A DNA stretch of 64,000 nucleotides from an uncultured Lachnospiraceae bacterium (GTDB lineage: Bacteria > Bacillota > Clostridia > Lachnospirales > Lachnospiraceae): positions 1-64,000 of the forward strand of contig CATKXE010000004.1 in the NCBI GenBank assembly GCA_949840465.1, written 5' to 3'. A program made the position numbers and the translations under genes. Below are positions 51,664-59,573 of the stretch, piece by piece. The notes under the pieces are model-generated. The model was not told where the DNA came from, searched no databases, and worked only from the letters and a program-made list of their open reading frames with translations. Position 1 is the stretch's first letter. Each line of letters opens with the position of its first letter.

Positions 51664-51737
51664 ATACCCACCTCACGTTCATTCGAGGGCAGGCCGGAGG
51701 AAGGCATTTAGAGAAATGCTTCGCATTTGCCTTCCTC
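51664..51737 (-). repeat. Family B intercistronic repeat, copy 2
   Basis: Inverted relative to 27054-27127. The minus strand starts at the paralogue D stop with GGAGGAAGGCA, has the perfect inner hairpin AAATGC-GAA-GCATTT and closes with TGCCTTCCTCC, then TGCCCTCGAATGAACGTGAGG. Same site preference as copy 1: immediately after a stop codon. Confidence 0.8.
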
Positions 51738-52433
51738 CTAATATCCTCTTGTTCTTATCAAATCATCTGCTTCTTTCCAGGTGTCATAGGGTACCGGCGG
51801 CTCCGGATACACGTACATATGGCCATCCTGCCGGTAATTATCCTCATACGGACACGGCTCCGGCTCAACCGTAATATTCCCGTTATGGATGCTGTCCAGT
51901 TCATCAAACATACATTCTTTCCAATAGCTTCTGTTCTGATACAGCCACCCAAAGGCCGCGTCAGCCTCCACAAAAATGAACCAGTGCCAGTGCCAGATCT
52001 TCCACACGCCATCCTCCTTGATCAGATCATGATAATACTTCCCTTCCGACCACACCTGGGAGCGCCCCAATGCAAGACATTTGTATCCCGGAGAAAACTC
52101 CGCTACTTTTGCAGTTTTCCCGTCTTCTGCAATTTCAATAACTTTCGCCACAGATTCATGCTCCACAAGCGCCCCTGGCATACGCGCCAGGGCGGGACGC
52201 TGGTCGAAAAATTCCAGATTCGGCCTGGAACCCACCATACGCCCGCCCATTCCTGCGTCCGACCAGACACGCGGCGCATCCCAGTTAATGGCACTCGTAA
52301 TCCCATTACAATCCGCGCCCTGAAAATAGGAAAGATACTTATTGATCTCCTTGGTGATGGCAATCACATCTTCCGCATGGGTAATCTTTTTTTCCAGTGC
52401 ATCCAGACGTTTTTCCATCTCATCTAAATTCAT
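51738..52433 (-). CDS. SnoaL/NTF2-fold protein, paralogue D
   Basis: 231 residues. N-terminal heptad-like helix MEKRLDALEKKITHAEDVI, then the core with NKYLSYFQGADCNGI, LVEHESVAKVIEIAEDGKTAK, KYYHDLIKEDGVWKIWHWHWF, LYQNRSYWKECMFDEL and the tail VYPEPPVPYDTWKE. Best matched to paralogue A. It is the first of the four, 107 bases after the binding-protein stop with a strong hairpin in the gap. Confidence 0.85.
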   Translation of the reverse strand: MNLDEMEKRLDALEKKITHAEDVIAITKEINKYLSYFQGADCNGITSAINWDAPRVWSDAGMGGRMVGSRPNLEFFDQRPALARMPGALVEHESVAKVIEIAEDGKTAKVAEFSPGYKCLALGRSQVWSEGKYYHDLIKEDGVWKIWHWHWFIFVEADAAFGWLYQNRSYWKECMFDELDSIHNGNITVEPEPCPYEDNYRQDGHMYVYPEPPVPYDTWKEADDLIRTRGY

Positions 52434-52478
52434 CCCTGTCCCTCCTTAGAAAATGTTGAATCATCCCTTGTAAACTTT

Positions 52479-52525
52479 GTATCCGGCGGCCCCATTTGTC
52501 ATATGGAGCCGCCGGCTTTGGATAC
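52479..52525 (-). promoter_or_regulatory. Intercistronic hairpin after the Opp binding-protein gene
   Basis: GTATCCGGCGGC and GCCGCCGG...GGATAC form a long GC-rich stem, between binding-protein stop and the first SnoaL gene. Such hairpins often raise the amount of the binding protein relative to the following genes by protecting its mRNA or causing partial termination. Confidence 0.6.
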
Positions 52526-52540
52526 ATATAGATGCCGGGC

Positions 52541-54157
52541 TTATTCCTCTATCCACGCTTTGTACAGTGTGCCGGCTGAGTATTCCGCATCATTTACTCC
52601 GTCGTCATGGAGTTTTTCGCTCTTGATGATCGGCTGGTACACAGTTACCACCGGATTCAGGTCGCAGATATCATCGATCAGGATCGTCTGCGCTTCCCGT
52701 ATGGACGCCTGTGCCTCCTCCGGAGTCTTTGCCCCTACGGCATCTGCAATCGCAGCATCCAGTTCATCCGGGCGCAGCAGGGAATCCAGTCCAAGCACAA
52801 TGCCGCTCAGCCCCTGACGGAACATCGAGGACATCTGGTTGGTCACATCAACAGGAAGGGAAGATGTATGGAAAAACATCCCGGTACTCCACTTCGTCAG
52901 ATTCTGGGAAAAATCTCCCGTATCCTGAACATCCACTTCCATTTCAATGCCGATCTCTGCAAGCATAGCCTGAATCGCCGTTACACAATTTACCTGCATA
53001 ATATCATTCCGAACGATACATGTGGTCTTGAAACCATTTTCGTATCCGGCTTCCTTTAAAAGTTCTTTTGCTTTCTCCACATCATATTCATACCCTTTTG
53101 TCTCCGTATTGTAGAATACAGAGCCGTCAGGCGCAAATTGGTTGGTCACGGAAGCATAGCCGCTGTAAATACTGTCAACCAGAGCCTCCTTGTCGATCGC
53201 GTAGGATACGGCCTGACGCACCTTCACATCGTAGAAAGGATTATTCTCTTCATCCAGGCAATTAAAGCAGAGCAGCGCGATCTGGGACGGCACGCCCAGG
53301 GCAGCCGTGCAGCCTGAAGCCTTCAGCTCATCCACCAGTTTATAATCTGTACAATACATCATCTGAGCGTCGTCATTCTGCATTGCAGCCTGTGCAACCA
53401 ATGAATCCGAATAAATCTTGACCGTGACAGAATCCAGATACGGCGCTCCCTGCCAGTAATCGTCAAATCTTGCAAATACTTTCTCCGTGTCGCGGCTCAT
53501 ACTCTCAAATGCAAACGGTCCCGTGCCCACCGGTTTTGCTTCGCAGCCTTCTTCTCCACCTTCTTCATAGGCTTTTTGCGACGTCATGATACCGCATTCT
53601 CTTGCCAGAGAATAGGGGATCGTCGCATCCCACTGGGACAGTTTAATCTCAAATGTATAATCCCCTGTTGATTCGATGGATTCAATATTGCTGAAAAATG
53701 CACCGCTCTTGATACCCTTCTCTTTATATACCCCCAGGCACCATGCAGCAACCTCTCCGGTCAGCTCCGTGCCGTCATGGAACTTGACGCCTTCATTTAA
53801 AGTGACGGTATATTTCAGGTTCTCCTGATCCGCTTCATAGGACTTTGCCAGCCAGGGAACCACATTGCCTGCATCGTCTACACGGAACAGCGTCTCATAT
53901 ACGGTAAGCATATACTGAAACTTGTCGTTATAGGACTGTAGGTTGTACCACACGGTATGGGTCACCTCGGCAGTATCAATAATGACAAGATCCCCGCCCT
54001 TCTGCGATTCATCCGCGGAAGTTTCCTCTTTGGAATCCTGGGTTTCTTCTTTTTGCGTATCCTCGGCGGGCTTCGCCTGATCTGCGTTATTTCCGCATGC
54101 ACACAGCCCCATAGCCAGCGTCAGCACGAGCAGAAAGCTTACAAAACGTTTTTTCAT
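52541..54157 (-). CDS. Dipeptide/oligopeptide-type ABC substrate-binding lipoprotein, OppA class
   Basis: 538 residues. Lipoprotein signal KKRFVSFLLVLTLAMGLCAC with the lipobox Cys at about 21, then an acidic linker (EDTQKEETQDSKEE). SBP_bac_5 fold: ETLFRVDDAGNVVPWLAKSYE, LNEGVKFHDGTELTGEVAAW, KPVGTGPFAFESMSRD, DVKVRQAVSYAIDKEALV. It captures the ligand of this operon outside the cell. Ligands of the family range from peptides to opines, sugars and bile-acid-like compounds, so the substrate is open. Confidence 0.94.
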   Translation of the reverse strand: MKKRFVSFLLVLTLAMGLCACGNNADQAKPAEDTQKEETQDSKEETSADESQKGGDLVIIDTAEVTHTVWYNLQSYNDKFQYMLTVYETLFRVDDAGNVVPWLAKSYEADQENLKYTVTLNEGVKFHDGTELTGEVAAWCLGVYKEKGIKSGAFFSNIESIESTGDYTFEIKLSQWDATIPYSLARECGIMTSQKAYEEGGEEGCEAKPVGTGPFAFESMSRDTEKVFARFDDYWQGAPYLDSVTVKIYSDSLVAQAAMQNDDAQMMYCTDYKLVDELKASGCTAALGVPSQIALLCFNCLDEENNPFYDVKVRQAVSYAIDKEALVDSIYSGYASVTNQFAPDGSVFYNTETKGYEYDVEKAKELLKEAGYENGFKTTCIVRNDIMQVNCVTAIQAMLAEIGIEMEVDVQDTGDFSQNLTKWSTGMFFHTSSLPVDVTNQMSSMFRQGLSGIVLGLDSLLRPDELDAAIADAVGAKTPEEAQASIREAQTILIDDICDLNPVVTVYQPIIKSEKLHDDGVNDAEYSAGTLYKAWIEE

Positions 54158-54184
54158 AGTATTTTCCTCCTGTTTTTTTATTCG

Positions 54185-55126
54185 TTATTTCATATGAGTT
54201 TCCATGTGGCAGAAGAAATCAGACTTTTGTCCTGATATCGTATTCTCCGGCCGTTCTTCCCAATTCATCTCAATATCCTGCCAGTAATGGTCCTGCAGGC
54301 CGAACAGCTCGCAGGGGCATACAAAATGCGGGTCGGGAGTCAGGGTTTTATTAAAATAGGTATTGTTGCGGTCTTTAAAAATATGATGCCCATAGTCCAG
54401 CATCCCTTCCAGTGCGGCATACATCAGATAATGGATCCCCACAAACTTAAATCCCAGAGGCGTCAGATCATCAATATCCACATCACTCTTACCATCCTTA
54501 GAACCCAGATCCGGATACATTTTCCATCCCGGAACCCGTCTGGAAATCTCCCGGCAAAGCTCCATCTTCTTATCTGCCGGAGCCTTATTCAGTTCCACCA
54601 GAAGCGTCATCTCCGCCCCTGCCTCCCGATAGGAATTACACCTCCTGCAAGCCTCGTCCAGATTCTTGTATGGATCCACATCACACCGGGCGATCAGCAT
54701 ACAATCCGTATCCTTTAATGCAGCGTGGGCGGCAGTAAAACGCTTAACCGCGTCTTCTTCGGAGATCAGCTTTCCTTCCGCGTCCAGATCCGTGATCAAA
54801 ATACCGGATGCCCCGGCCCTTGCCATACGTACACAGGCATGATAGGTATTGATCGGTTTGCCGAACCCGTCGTCTGCATCGATCACCAACGGCAGCGGTG
54901 AAAACGCGGCAATCCTTTCCGTAGCCCCCACCACATCATCCAATGTGATCAGTCCCATATCTGGATTGCCCATGATGCTGCAGGAGAATTCTGCACTGCT
55001 TAAAAGGATTGCCTGGAATCCACAGAGTTCCACACATTTGGCTGAGGAACAGTCAAAAATCTCCGGACACATTACAATTTCCTCAGATTCTGTCAGCAGC
55101 TGCCTTAAACTTCTTTTACACGCCAT
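54185..55126 (-). CDS. Isocitrate lyase/PEP mutase-family lyase, first copy
   Basis: 313 residues. PEPM/ICL TIM-barrel patterns: LLSSAEFSCSIMGNPDMGLIT, magnesium-binding VIDADDGFGKP (Asp pair), RAGASGILITDLD and LIARCDVDPYKNLDEA. The catalytic KKCGH loop of isocitrate and methylisocitrate lyase is not present, so it belongs to the divergent group with oxaloacetate decarboxylase-, dimethylmalate lyase- or carboxyphosphonoenolpyruvate-type enzymes. Likely cleaves a C-C bond next to a carboxylate. It is related to the second copy, with a 24-base gap, and may be a different specificity or a partner subunit. Confidence 0.85.
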   Translation of the reverse strand: MACKRSLRQLLTESEEIVMCPEIFDCSSAKCVELCGFQAILLSSAEFSCSIMGNPDMGLITLDDVVGATERIAAFSPLPLVIDADDGFGKPINTYHACVRMARAGASGILITDLDAEGKLISEEDAVKRFTAAHAALKDTDCMLIARCDVDPYKNLDEACRRCNSYREAGAEMTLLVELNKAPADKKMELCREISRRVPGWKMYPDLGSKDGKSDVDIDDLTPLGFKFVGIHYLMYAALEGMLDYGHHIFKDRNNTYFNKTLTPDPHFVCPCELFGLQDHYWQDIEMNWEERPENTISGQKSDFFCHMETHMK

Positions 55127-55150
55127 TACAAAGACCTCCTTTAATATATT

Positions 55151-56107
55151 TTAAAATCGATCCGTATCTCTTACGAAGAACGGAGTGATTCTCTTAGCCA
55201 GCGCATCCTCCTGATCCACCACATATTTGCCCTCCAGTTCTGCCCAGTAGCCGTCCCGCAGGTAGAATGTCATAGGCGAGAAACATTTAAATCCTGTATA
55301 ATCGTAATGGTTTTCCACGTATACATTATCGCGGGATTCCATAACATGTTTCCCTGTATCCAGCATGGCAAGCATGGCGGCGTGCATTGAATAGTGGACG
55401 CCGGTAAATTTATATCTGTATTTTGCAATCTCTTCCAGATTCACGTCGCTCTGGCCACTGTGGGACATCAGGTCAGGATACCAGTGCCAACCGGGAATTG
55501 CATCGGAAAGCTGAATCGCAAGCGGCAGGCGCATTTCTGCCGGCGCACTGTTGAGGCCAAGCACACAGATGCAGTCTGCGCCTGCTTCCACGTACCTGTT
55601 GCAGCGGCTGATCACTTCCTCCAGATGTTCCACCGGGCTCACATCGCAGCGGGCAATCAGTATCGCGCCTGTATCCGCCTCATCCAGCCCGTCTCTGGCC
55701 GCCTTAAACCTGAGTACCGCTTCCTCCACAGGCAGCACGCCTGCCCTGGACTGGGCCGCCGCATCTGTAATCAGCACCCCGGCTGCTCCGGCCTTGGCAA
55801 GGCGCCTGCAGGCATACCATGTATTCAATGCCCTGCCGAAACCAAAACCGTCATCTGCGTCGATTAAAAGCGGCATGCTTACTGCATTTGTGATCCTGTC
55901 CGTGATCCATACAAACTCATCCAGAGACAAAAGCTGCAGATCCGGCACTCCGGTCATGGCGCAGGCGAAATCTCCGCTGCTTAACATAATGCATTCAAAA
56001 CCGTTGATCTCCGCTGCCCGGGCGGACGCACAGTCGTGCAGCTCCGGGACAATGATGATCTCTTCTCTGGACATCAGTTCTTTCAGGTCAATTTTCTTTT
56101 GTTTCAT
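55151..56107 (-). CDS. Isocitrate lyase/PEP mutase-family lyase, second copy
   Basis: 318 residues. MLSSGDFACAMTGVPDLQLLSLDE, LIDADDGFGFGRALN (metal site), AKAGAAGVLITDAA, ILIARCDVSPVEHLEEV. As in the first copy, KKCGH is absent. The C-terminal third (VYVENHYDYTGFKCFSPMTFYLRDGYW) resembles that of the first copy (TLTPDPHFVCPCELFGLQDHYW). Roughly 45 percent identity by eye suggests an old duplication, so both copies probably have a job. RBS GGAGG precedes ATG. Confidence 0.85.
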   Translation of the reverse strand: MKQKKIDLKELMSREEIIIVPELHDCASARAAEINGFECIMLSSGDFACAMTGVPDLQLLSLDEFVWITDRITNAVSMPLLIDADDGFGFGRALNTWYACRRLAKAGAAGVLITDAAAQSRAGVLPVEEAVLRFKAARDGLDEADTGAILIARCDVSPVEHLEEVISRCNRYVEAGADCICVLGLNSAPAEMRLPLAIQLSDAIPGWHWYPDLMSHSGQSDVNLEEIAKYRYKFTGVHYSMHAAMLAMLDTGKHVMESRDNVYVENHYDYTGFKCFSPMTFYLRDGYWAELEGKYVVDQEDALAKRITPFFVRDTDRF

Positions 56108-56224
56108 GAAACACCTCCTTGTTTTCTCTCTGCCTCCATCCTTTTTTCGGCTCCCCTGTTGGAATCCATTGTTCCCTTTTTTCGGCTCCCTGTCAGGATT
56201 CTTTGCGCCCCTTTTTCGCTCCCC

Positions 56225-56905
56225 TTACCGGAATTCTTTGATCCCCTCTATGGCGTATGCCCTGACCGGACAGGAATCCAGCCCCATGATCGGCAGGGGC
56301 GAATAGGACATAAAAAAGATTTCCTGCTCCAGTTGTTCCAGATTTTTCAACACCTCCAGAAATACAATATTTTTTGCCATGCAGACGTCATGGAAGGGCT
56401 TTACATCTTCATTCCTGTTTTCAATCGACACACCGTCGCCAAACCCTACGCACTTGATCTTGTGTTCCACCATCCACTCCGCTGTTTCCCCATTTACAAA
56501 AAGCCGCCTGTCCTTCTTTGTATTCGTATCCGGCGTAAACGGGGGCAGCTTATAGGCTGAGTCCAAAATCAAGATATCCCCTTCCTTCACCTTCCCCTCA
56601 CATGCCTTGTCCAAAAGCCCCGCCGTGATATAGCTGTTGGGTTCCGCTTCCAGAGTCAGGTAGACCGCCCGTCCCATAAAACAGTCCAGGGGAAGTTCCG
56701 CCGCAGACGGCCAGTTGTCGTCATGGTGATATGGGCACTCTACATGCGTCCCCAGATGGCTGGTCAAATCCATGATCGTATGGAAATCCGGAATCGGGCC
56801 GCCGGTATTAAAGCGGAACAAATGGCATCTTCTCGTTTCTGTTGCCGGATCCAGCGGTTTTGTAAGATCCACAACCCTTAAATCCCCTAGTTTAAATACA
56901 CACAT
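56225..56905 (-). CDS. Cyclase-family metal hydrolase (kynurenine formamidase-like)
   Basis: 226 residues, PF04199 fold. The metal motif HxGTHxDxPxH appears as SHLGTHVECPYHH, with Glu in place of the usual Asp; DLTKPLDP at the start and LIMDSAY-like ILILDSAYKL and GVSIEN in the second half. Relatives hydrolyse N-formylkynurenine, isatin or lactone/amide rings. In this operon it may open a lactone, imide or formamide made by earlier steps. GGAGAGGAAGG precedes the ATG. It is 117 bases upstream of the second lyase and 43 downstream of the reductase. Confidence 0.85.
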   Translation of the reverse strand: MCVFKLGDLRVVDLTKPLDPATETRRCHLFRFNTGGPIPDFHTIMDLTSHLGTHVECPYHHDDNWPSAAELPLDCFMGRAVYLTLEAEPNSYITAGLLDKACEGKVKEGDILILDSAYKLPPFTPDTNTKKDRRLFVNGETAEWMVEHKIKCVGFGDGVSIENRNEDVKPFHDVCMAKNIVFLEVLKNLEQLEQEIFFMSYSPLPIMGLDSCPVRAYAIEGIKEFR

Positions 56906-56948
56906 CGCTTATTCCCTTCCTCTCCTTGTAGTTGAATCGCCCTGTCCT

Positions 56949-57875
56949 TCACTGCGCTTCATACATCAACGCTTTATCCTCCAGGGCATGTACCAATTCC
57001 ATAACAAATTCATGGGCAGGCACCGGAACTTTCAAACGCTTTGCTTCTGTTATAACCGTTCCGTTTATCGTATCTATCTCGGTGCGGGTGCCGTTATGCA
57101 GATCCGCATAAATGGATGTATAACCATTATGTGCATTCTCGACTAAAGTACGCACATCTCTTATCACTTCTTCCTCATCAAATTCCATTCCGTCCGCATC
57201 CGCCACAGCCACGGCTTCCCTGATCAGACGCTCCACCAGCCGCCATGCATGTATGCTGTCTTTCAGGAAATCCAGATCCGTCTGCAGAATCCCCGTCATA
57301 ACACTGGCGGAAACATTGATAAACAGCTTCTTCCAGATGGATTTCCTCACGCTGTCCGACACATCCGTCTCAAATCCACACAGGGAAAAGTTATCCGCGA
57401 TGTTTTGGATCCTGTCACTTTTTCCGTCCAGAAGCCCGATGCTGCTGCTCCCCCCGCCCCCGTGATTGATATGCCCCACGTCAATGATGGAGCTGTTGTG
57501 TTTCGTTGTGCCGATAATCACATGGCTTCTATCTGCAAATTTTAAAATTGTGCGCTCATGACCCGCTCCGTTCTGTAATGTCATAACATATGTATTCGCT
57601 CCGATCAGGCGCCTGTTTCTCTCAAGGGCGCTTACGGAATACATTGCTTTCACAAAAACAATCACCAGATCCATCTCCCCCAGCCCGTCCGTATCAGACA
57701 CTGCCGTTGGGTAAAATACCTTTTCGCCCTCCGGCTCCCGTATCCTGATACCGTCCCGATTAATCTTATCTACTTTTTTCTGGTCGATCTCCACAAGCCA
57801 GACATCATTATGTAAAGACAAATATCCGCCAAACAAAGAGCCCATGGCGCCTGCGCCGAGTATCGTAATTTTCAT
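56949..57875 (-). CDS. 2-dehydropantoate 2-reductase (PanE/ApbA)-family oxidoreductase
   Basis: 308 residues. ILGAGAMGSLFGGYLS is the NADP-binding start; VKAMYSVSALE and LQNGAGHER follow, and the catalytic Lys is seen in SIWKKLFINVSAS with a Glu/Asp-rich C-terminal domain (LHNGTRTEIDTINGTVI). Known members reduce ketopantoate to pantoate; many operon-bound paralogues act on other 2-keto acids. No panB/C genes are near, so a catabolic 2-keto acid reductase is plausible. It is the first gene of the operon, with GGAGAG 7 bases before the ATG. Confidence 0.88.
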   Translation of the reverse strand: MKITILGAGAMGSLFGGYLSLHNDVWLVEIDQKKVDKINRDGIRIREPEGEKVFYPTAVSDTDGLGEMDLVIVFVKAMYSVSALERNRRLIGANTYVMTLQNGAGHERTILKFADRSHVIIGTTKHNSSIIDVGHINHGGGGSSSIGLLDGKSDRIQNIADNFSLCGFETDVSDSVRKSIWKKLFINVSASVMTGILQTDLDFLKDSIHAWRLVERLIREAVAVADADGMEFDEEEVIRDVRTLVENAHNGYTSIYADLHNGTRTEIDTINGTVITEAKRLKVPVPAHEFVMELVHALEDKALMYEAQ

Positions 57876-57893
57876 CCCGCTCTCTCCTTCTTT

Positions 57894-57926
57894 GATATCG
57901 ATTGCAACTTTGGTATCGATTGCAAT
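57894..57926 (-). promoter_or_regulatory. Two LacI-type operator repeats
   Basis: TATCGATTGCAA occurs twice (about 57896 and 57914), 19 bases apart in the same orientation, each an imperfect CG-centred palindrome of the LacI type. They lie between the -10 box and the reductase ATG. Confidence 0.7.
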
Positions 57927-57929
57927 ATC

Positions 57930-57958
57930 ATATTATCATTTTTTGGAGAACGCGTCAA
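57930..57958 (-). promoter_or_regulatory. Promoter of the SnoaL/lyase/Opp operon
   Basis: Minus strand TTGACG (57953-57958), exactly 17 bases, TAATAT (57930-57935). Transcription would start inside the operators downstream, so a bound LacI protein would block it. The remaining gap to 58096 shows only A/T-rich sequence. Confidence 0.85.
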
Positions 57959-58096
57959 TATTTTTTATATAATTTGTTTATTTTTCCAGTTTTAGACTTC
58001 ATATTTTGTGCATTCTGACATAGCTATTTCTACTTTGTTCTAAAACTATGGTCTTTTTTATGAAATCCATTGCCATCCAGGGGAATCTTTCCCCAA

Positions 58097-58140
58097 AAAA
58101 GGACAGCCCCGGCAGAGAACCCTGCGCAGGCTGTCCTTTT
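58097..58140 (-). terminator. Rho-independent terminator after the LacI gene
   Basis: AAAAGGACAGCC and GGCTGTCCTTTT form a 12-bp stem; the minus strand continues TTTTTTGG, a good T tract. Confidence 0.85.
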
Positions 58141-58259
58141 CCATTCCTGCCTCCATGCCGCCATGGCATAGAGAATCTAAAAAGCTGTTTCTGTACTTTT
58201 CTTTCACATTTATTCCCGCGAAGCAACGCGCCAGGCGCCCGGCTTCCATATCCTGACGG

Positions 58260-59264
58260 CTATGTAGTCTCCCTCTCCACGATCGCGGAAAAAACCATCA
58301 CCTTTTTTGTGGCCTTCCCTCCACCCAGCAGATCTACTAAAAAACGAGCCGCCATCATACTTAATTCCAACAGTTTATTATCTAAAGAAGTGATTTTGGG
58401 TGTGCTGAATTCTGCATAAACCGAATTATCTATACCTGTATATGCAATCTGATCCGGCACATGATATCCCATATCGAGAAGAGCCCTCCCCCCGCCGGAA
58501 GCCAGAAGATCCACGCTGTATATGATCCCGTCGATCTCCGGATGCTCCCTCAGCAGTTTTTTCGTTACCTCATAAGCCCCTTCCAATGTCGTCTCCGCAT
58601 CATAGACTACCGCCTTTTCTTTAACGCCCTGTCTTTCTAATCCCTCTTCAAACCCTTTTATTTTTAACAGGTTACTGGGAGTATAACAATTATTCACAAA
58701 TGCCAGACGGGTATGGCCTTTTGAAAACAGCAGATCCACCAGCGTGGAAACCCCTGCGCACTCATCCGCCAGAACCCCGTACACATTAGGAAGCTCCAGA
58801 TATCCATTGACGATCACGATCGGGATCTCCGACATAAACTGGGAGACCGCCTCCTCCACTTCCTTTGTCTGGAATGTGGAGCCTATCATCACAACCCCTT
58901 CTACACGTCGCTTACTCAACACTTGTATGTATTCTGTCTTTTCCGCGGAGCCTGAACCCGTATTAAAAATAATACAGCAATATCCCAACTTAGCAAACTC
59001 CTTTTCCACCGTATATGCCCCGTCCGTATAGTGGACGTTCCGGATATCCGCAACCAGGATCCCGATCATATGATTGCTCTGCTTAATTAATCCTCTTGCC
59101 ATCTCATTAGGAGAGTAGTGATATTTTTTCAGCAGCTTCTCTATCTTCTCCTTTGTAGAGGGATGAACCCCCGGCTTGTTATTTACCACTCTGGATACGG
59201 TGCTGGCCGATACGCCGGCCTCCTTTGCAATATCGTAAATTGTCATACTCTCTTCCCTCCGCAA
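58260..59264 (-). CDS. LacI-family transcriptional regulator
   Basis: 334 residues. N-terminal HTH: TIYDIAKEAGVSASTVSRVVNNKPGVHPST; hinge helix; then periplasmic-binding-protein fold (MIGILVADIRNVHYTDGAY, GVLADECAGVSTLVDLLFSKGHTRLAFV in parts, YTGIDNSVYAEFSTPKITSLDN). It sits directly ahead of the 13-gene operon on the same strand but with its own terminator, so it is transcribed separately and probably binds the two repeats at 57894-57926. Confidence 0.93.
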   Translation of the reverse strand: MRREESMTIYDIAKEAGVSASTVSRVVNNKPGVHPSTKEKIEKLLKKYHYSPNEMARGLIKQSNHMIGILVADIRNVHYTDGAYTVEKEFAKLGYCCIIFNTGSGSAEKTEYIQVLSKRRVEGVVMIGSTFQTKEVEEAVSQFMSEIPIVIVNGYLELPNVYGVLADECAGVSTLVDLLFSKGHTRLAFVNNCYTPSNLLKIKGFEEGLERQGVKEKAVVYDAETTLEGAYEVTKKLLREHPEIDGIIYSVDLLASGGGRALLDMGYHVPDQIAYTGIDNSVYAEFSTPKITSLDNKLLELSMMAARFLVDLLGGGKATKKVMVFSAIVERETT

Positions 59265-59405
59265 GTTTCTATTTGGGCGCGCTTACAATGTACAGCAAGG
59301 CCGGCCGCAAATTGTAACGCATCCATCCCCGTGAATAGTAACTTCTATTTTCAATTATTCACAGATTTCCCCTCCTTGTCAACAGAAATCCTTATAATTC
59401 TACCT

Positions 59406-59434
59406 TTGAAAAAATCGGCGGCTCATGATATAAT
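59406..59434 (+). promoter_or_regulatory. Promoter of the second MATE gene
   Basis: TTGAAA (59406), 17 bases, TATAAT (59429): near-consensus. The 140-base leader holds a GTTTTTCTT...AAAGAAAAAC hairpin. The rest of the 59265-59573 gap shows nothing clear. Confidence 0.8.
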
Positions 59435-59573
59435 GCCGATGACACAGTAAAGCCAAATTTACAGTTTACTTATTATTGGAGGTTTTCCACAGGAAAGACG
59501 TTTTTCTTCTCTGATTACTATTAAAAGAAAAACATCGCATGAACTCATGAATATCAACGAAAGGAATCTTAAG

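Noticed and set aside
49496-52433. The four SnoaL genes as recent identical duplicates or assembly error
   Set aside because: They differ strongly in sequence (only short motifs are shared), so the duplications are old and the genes are kept.
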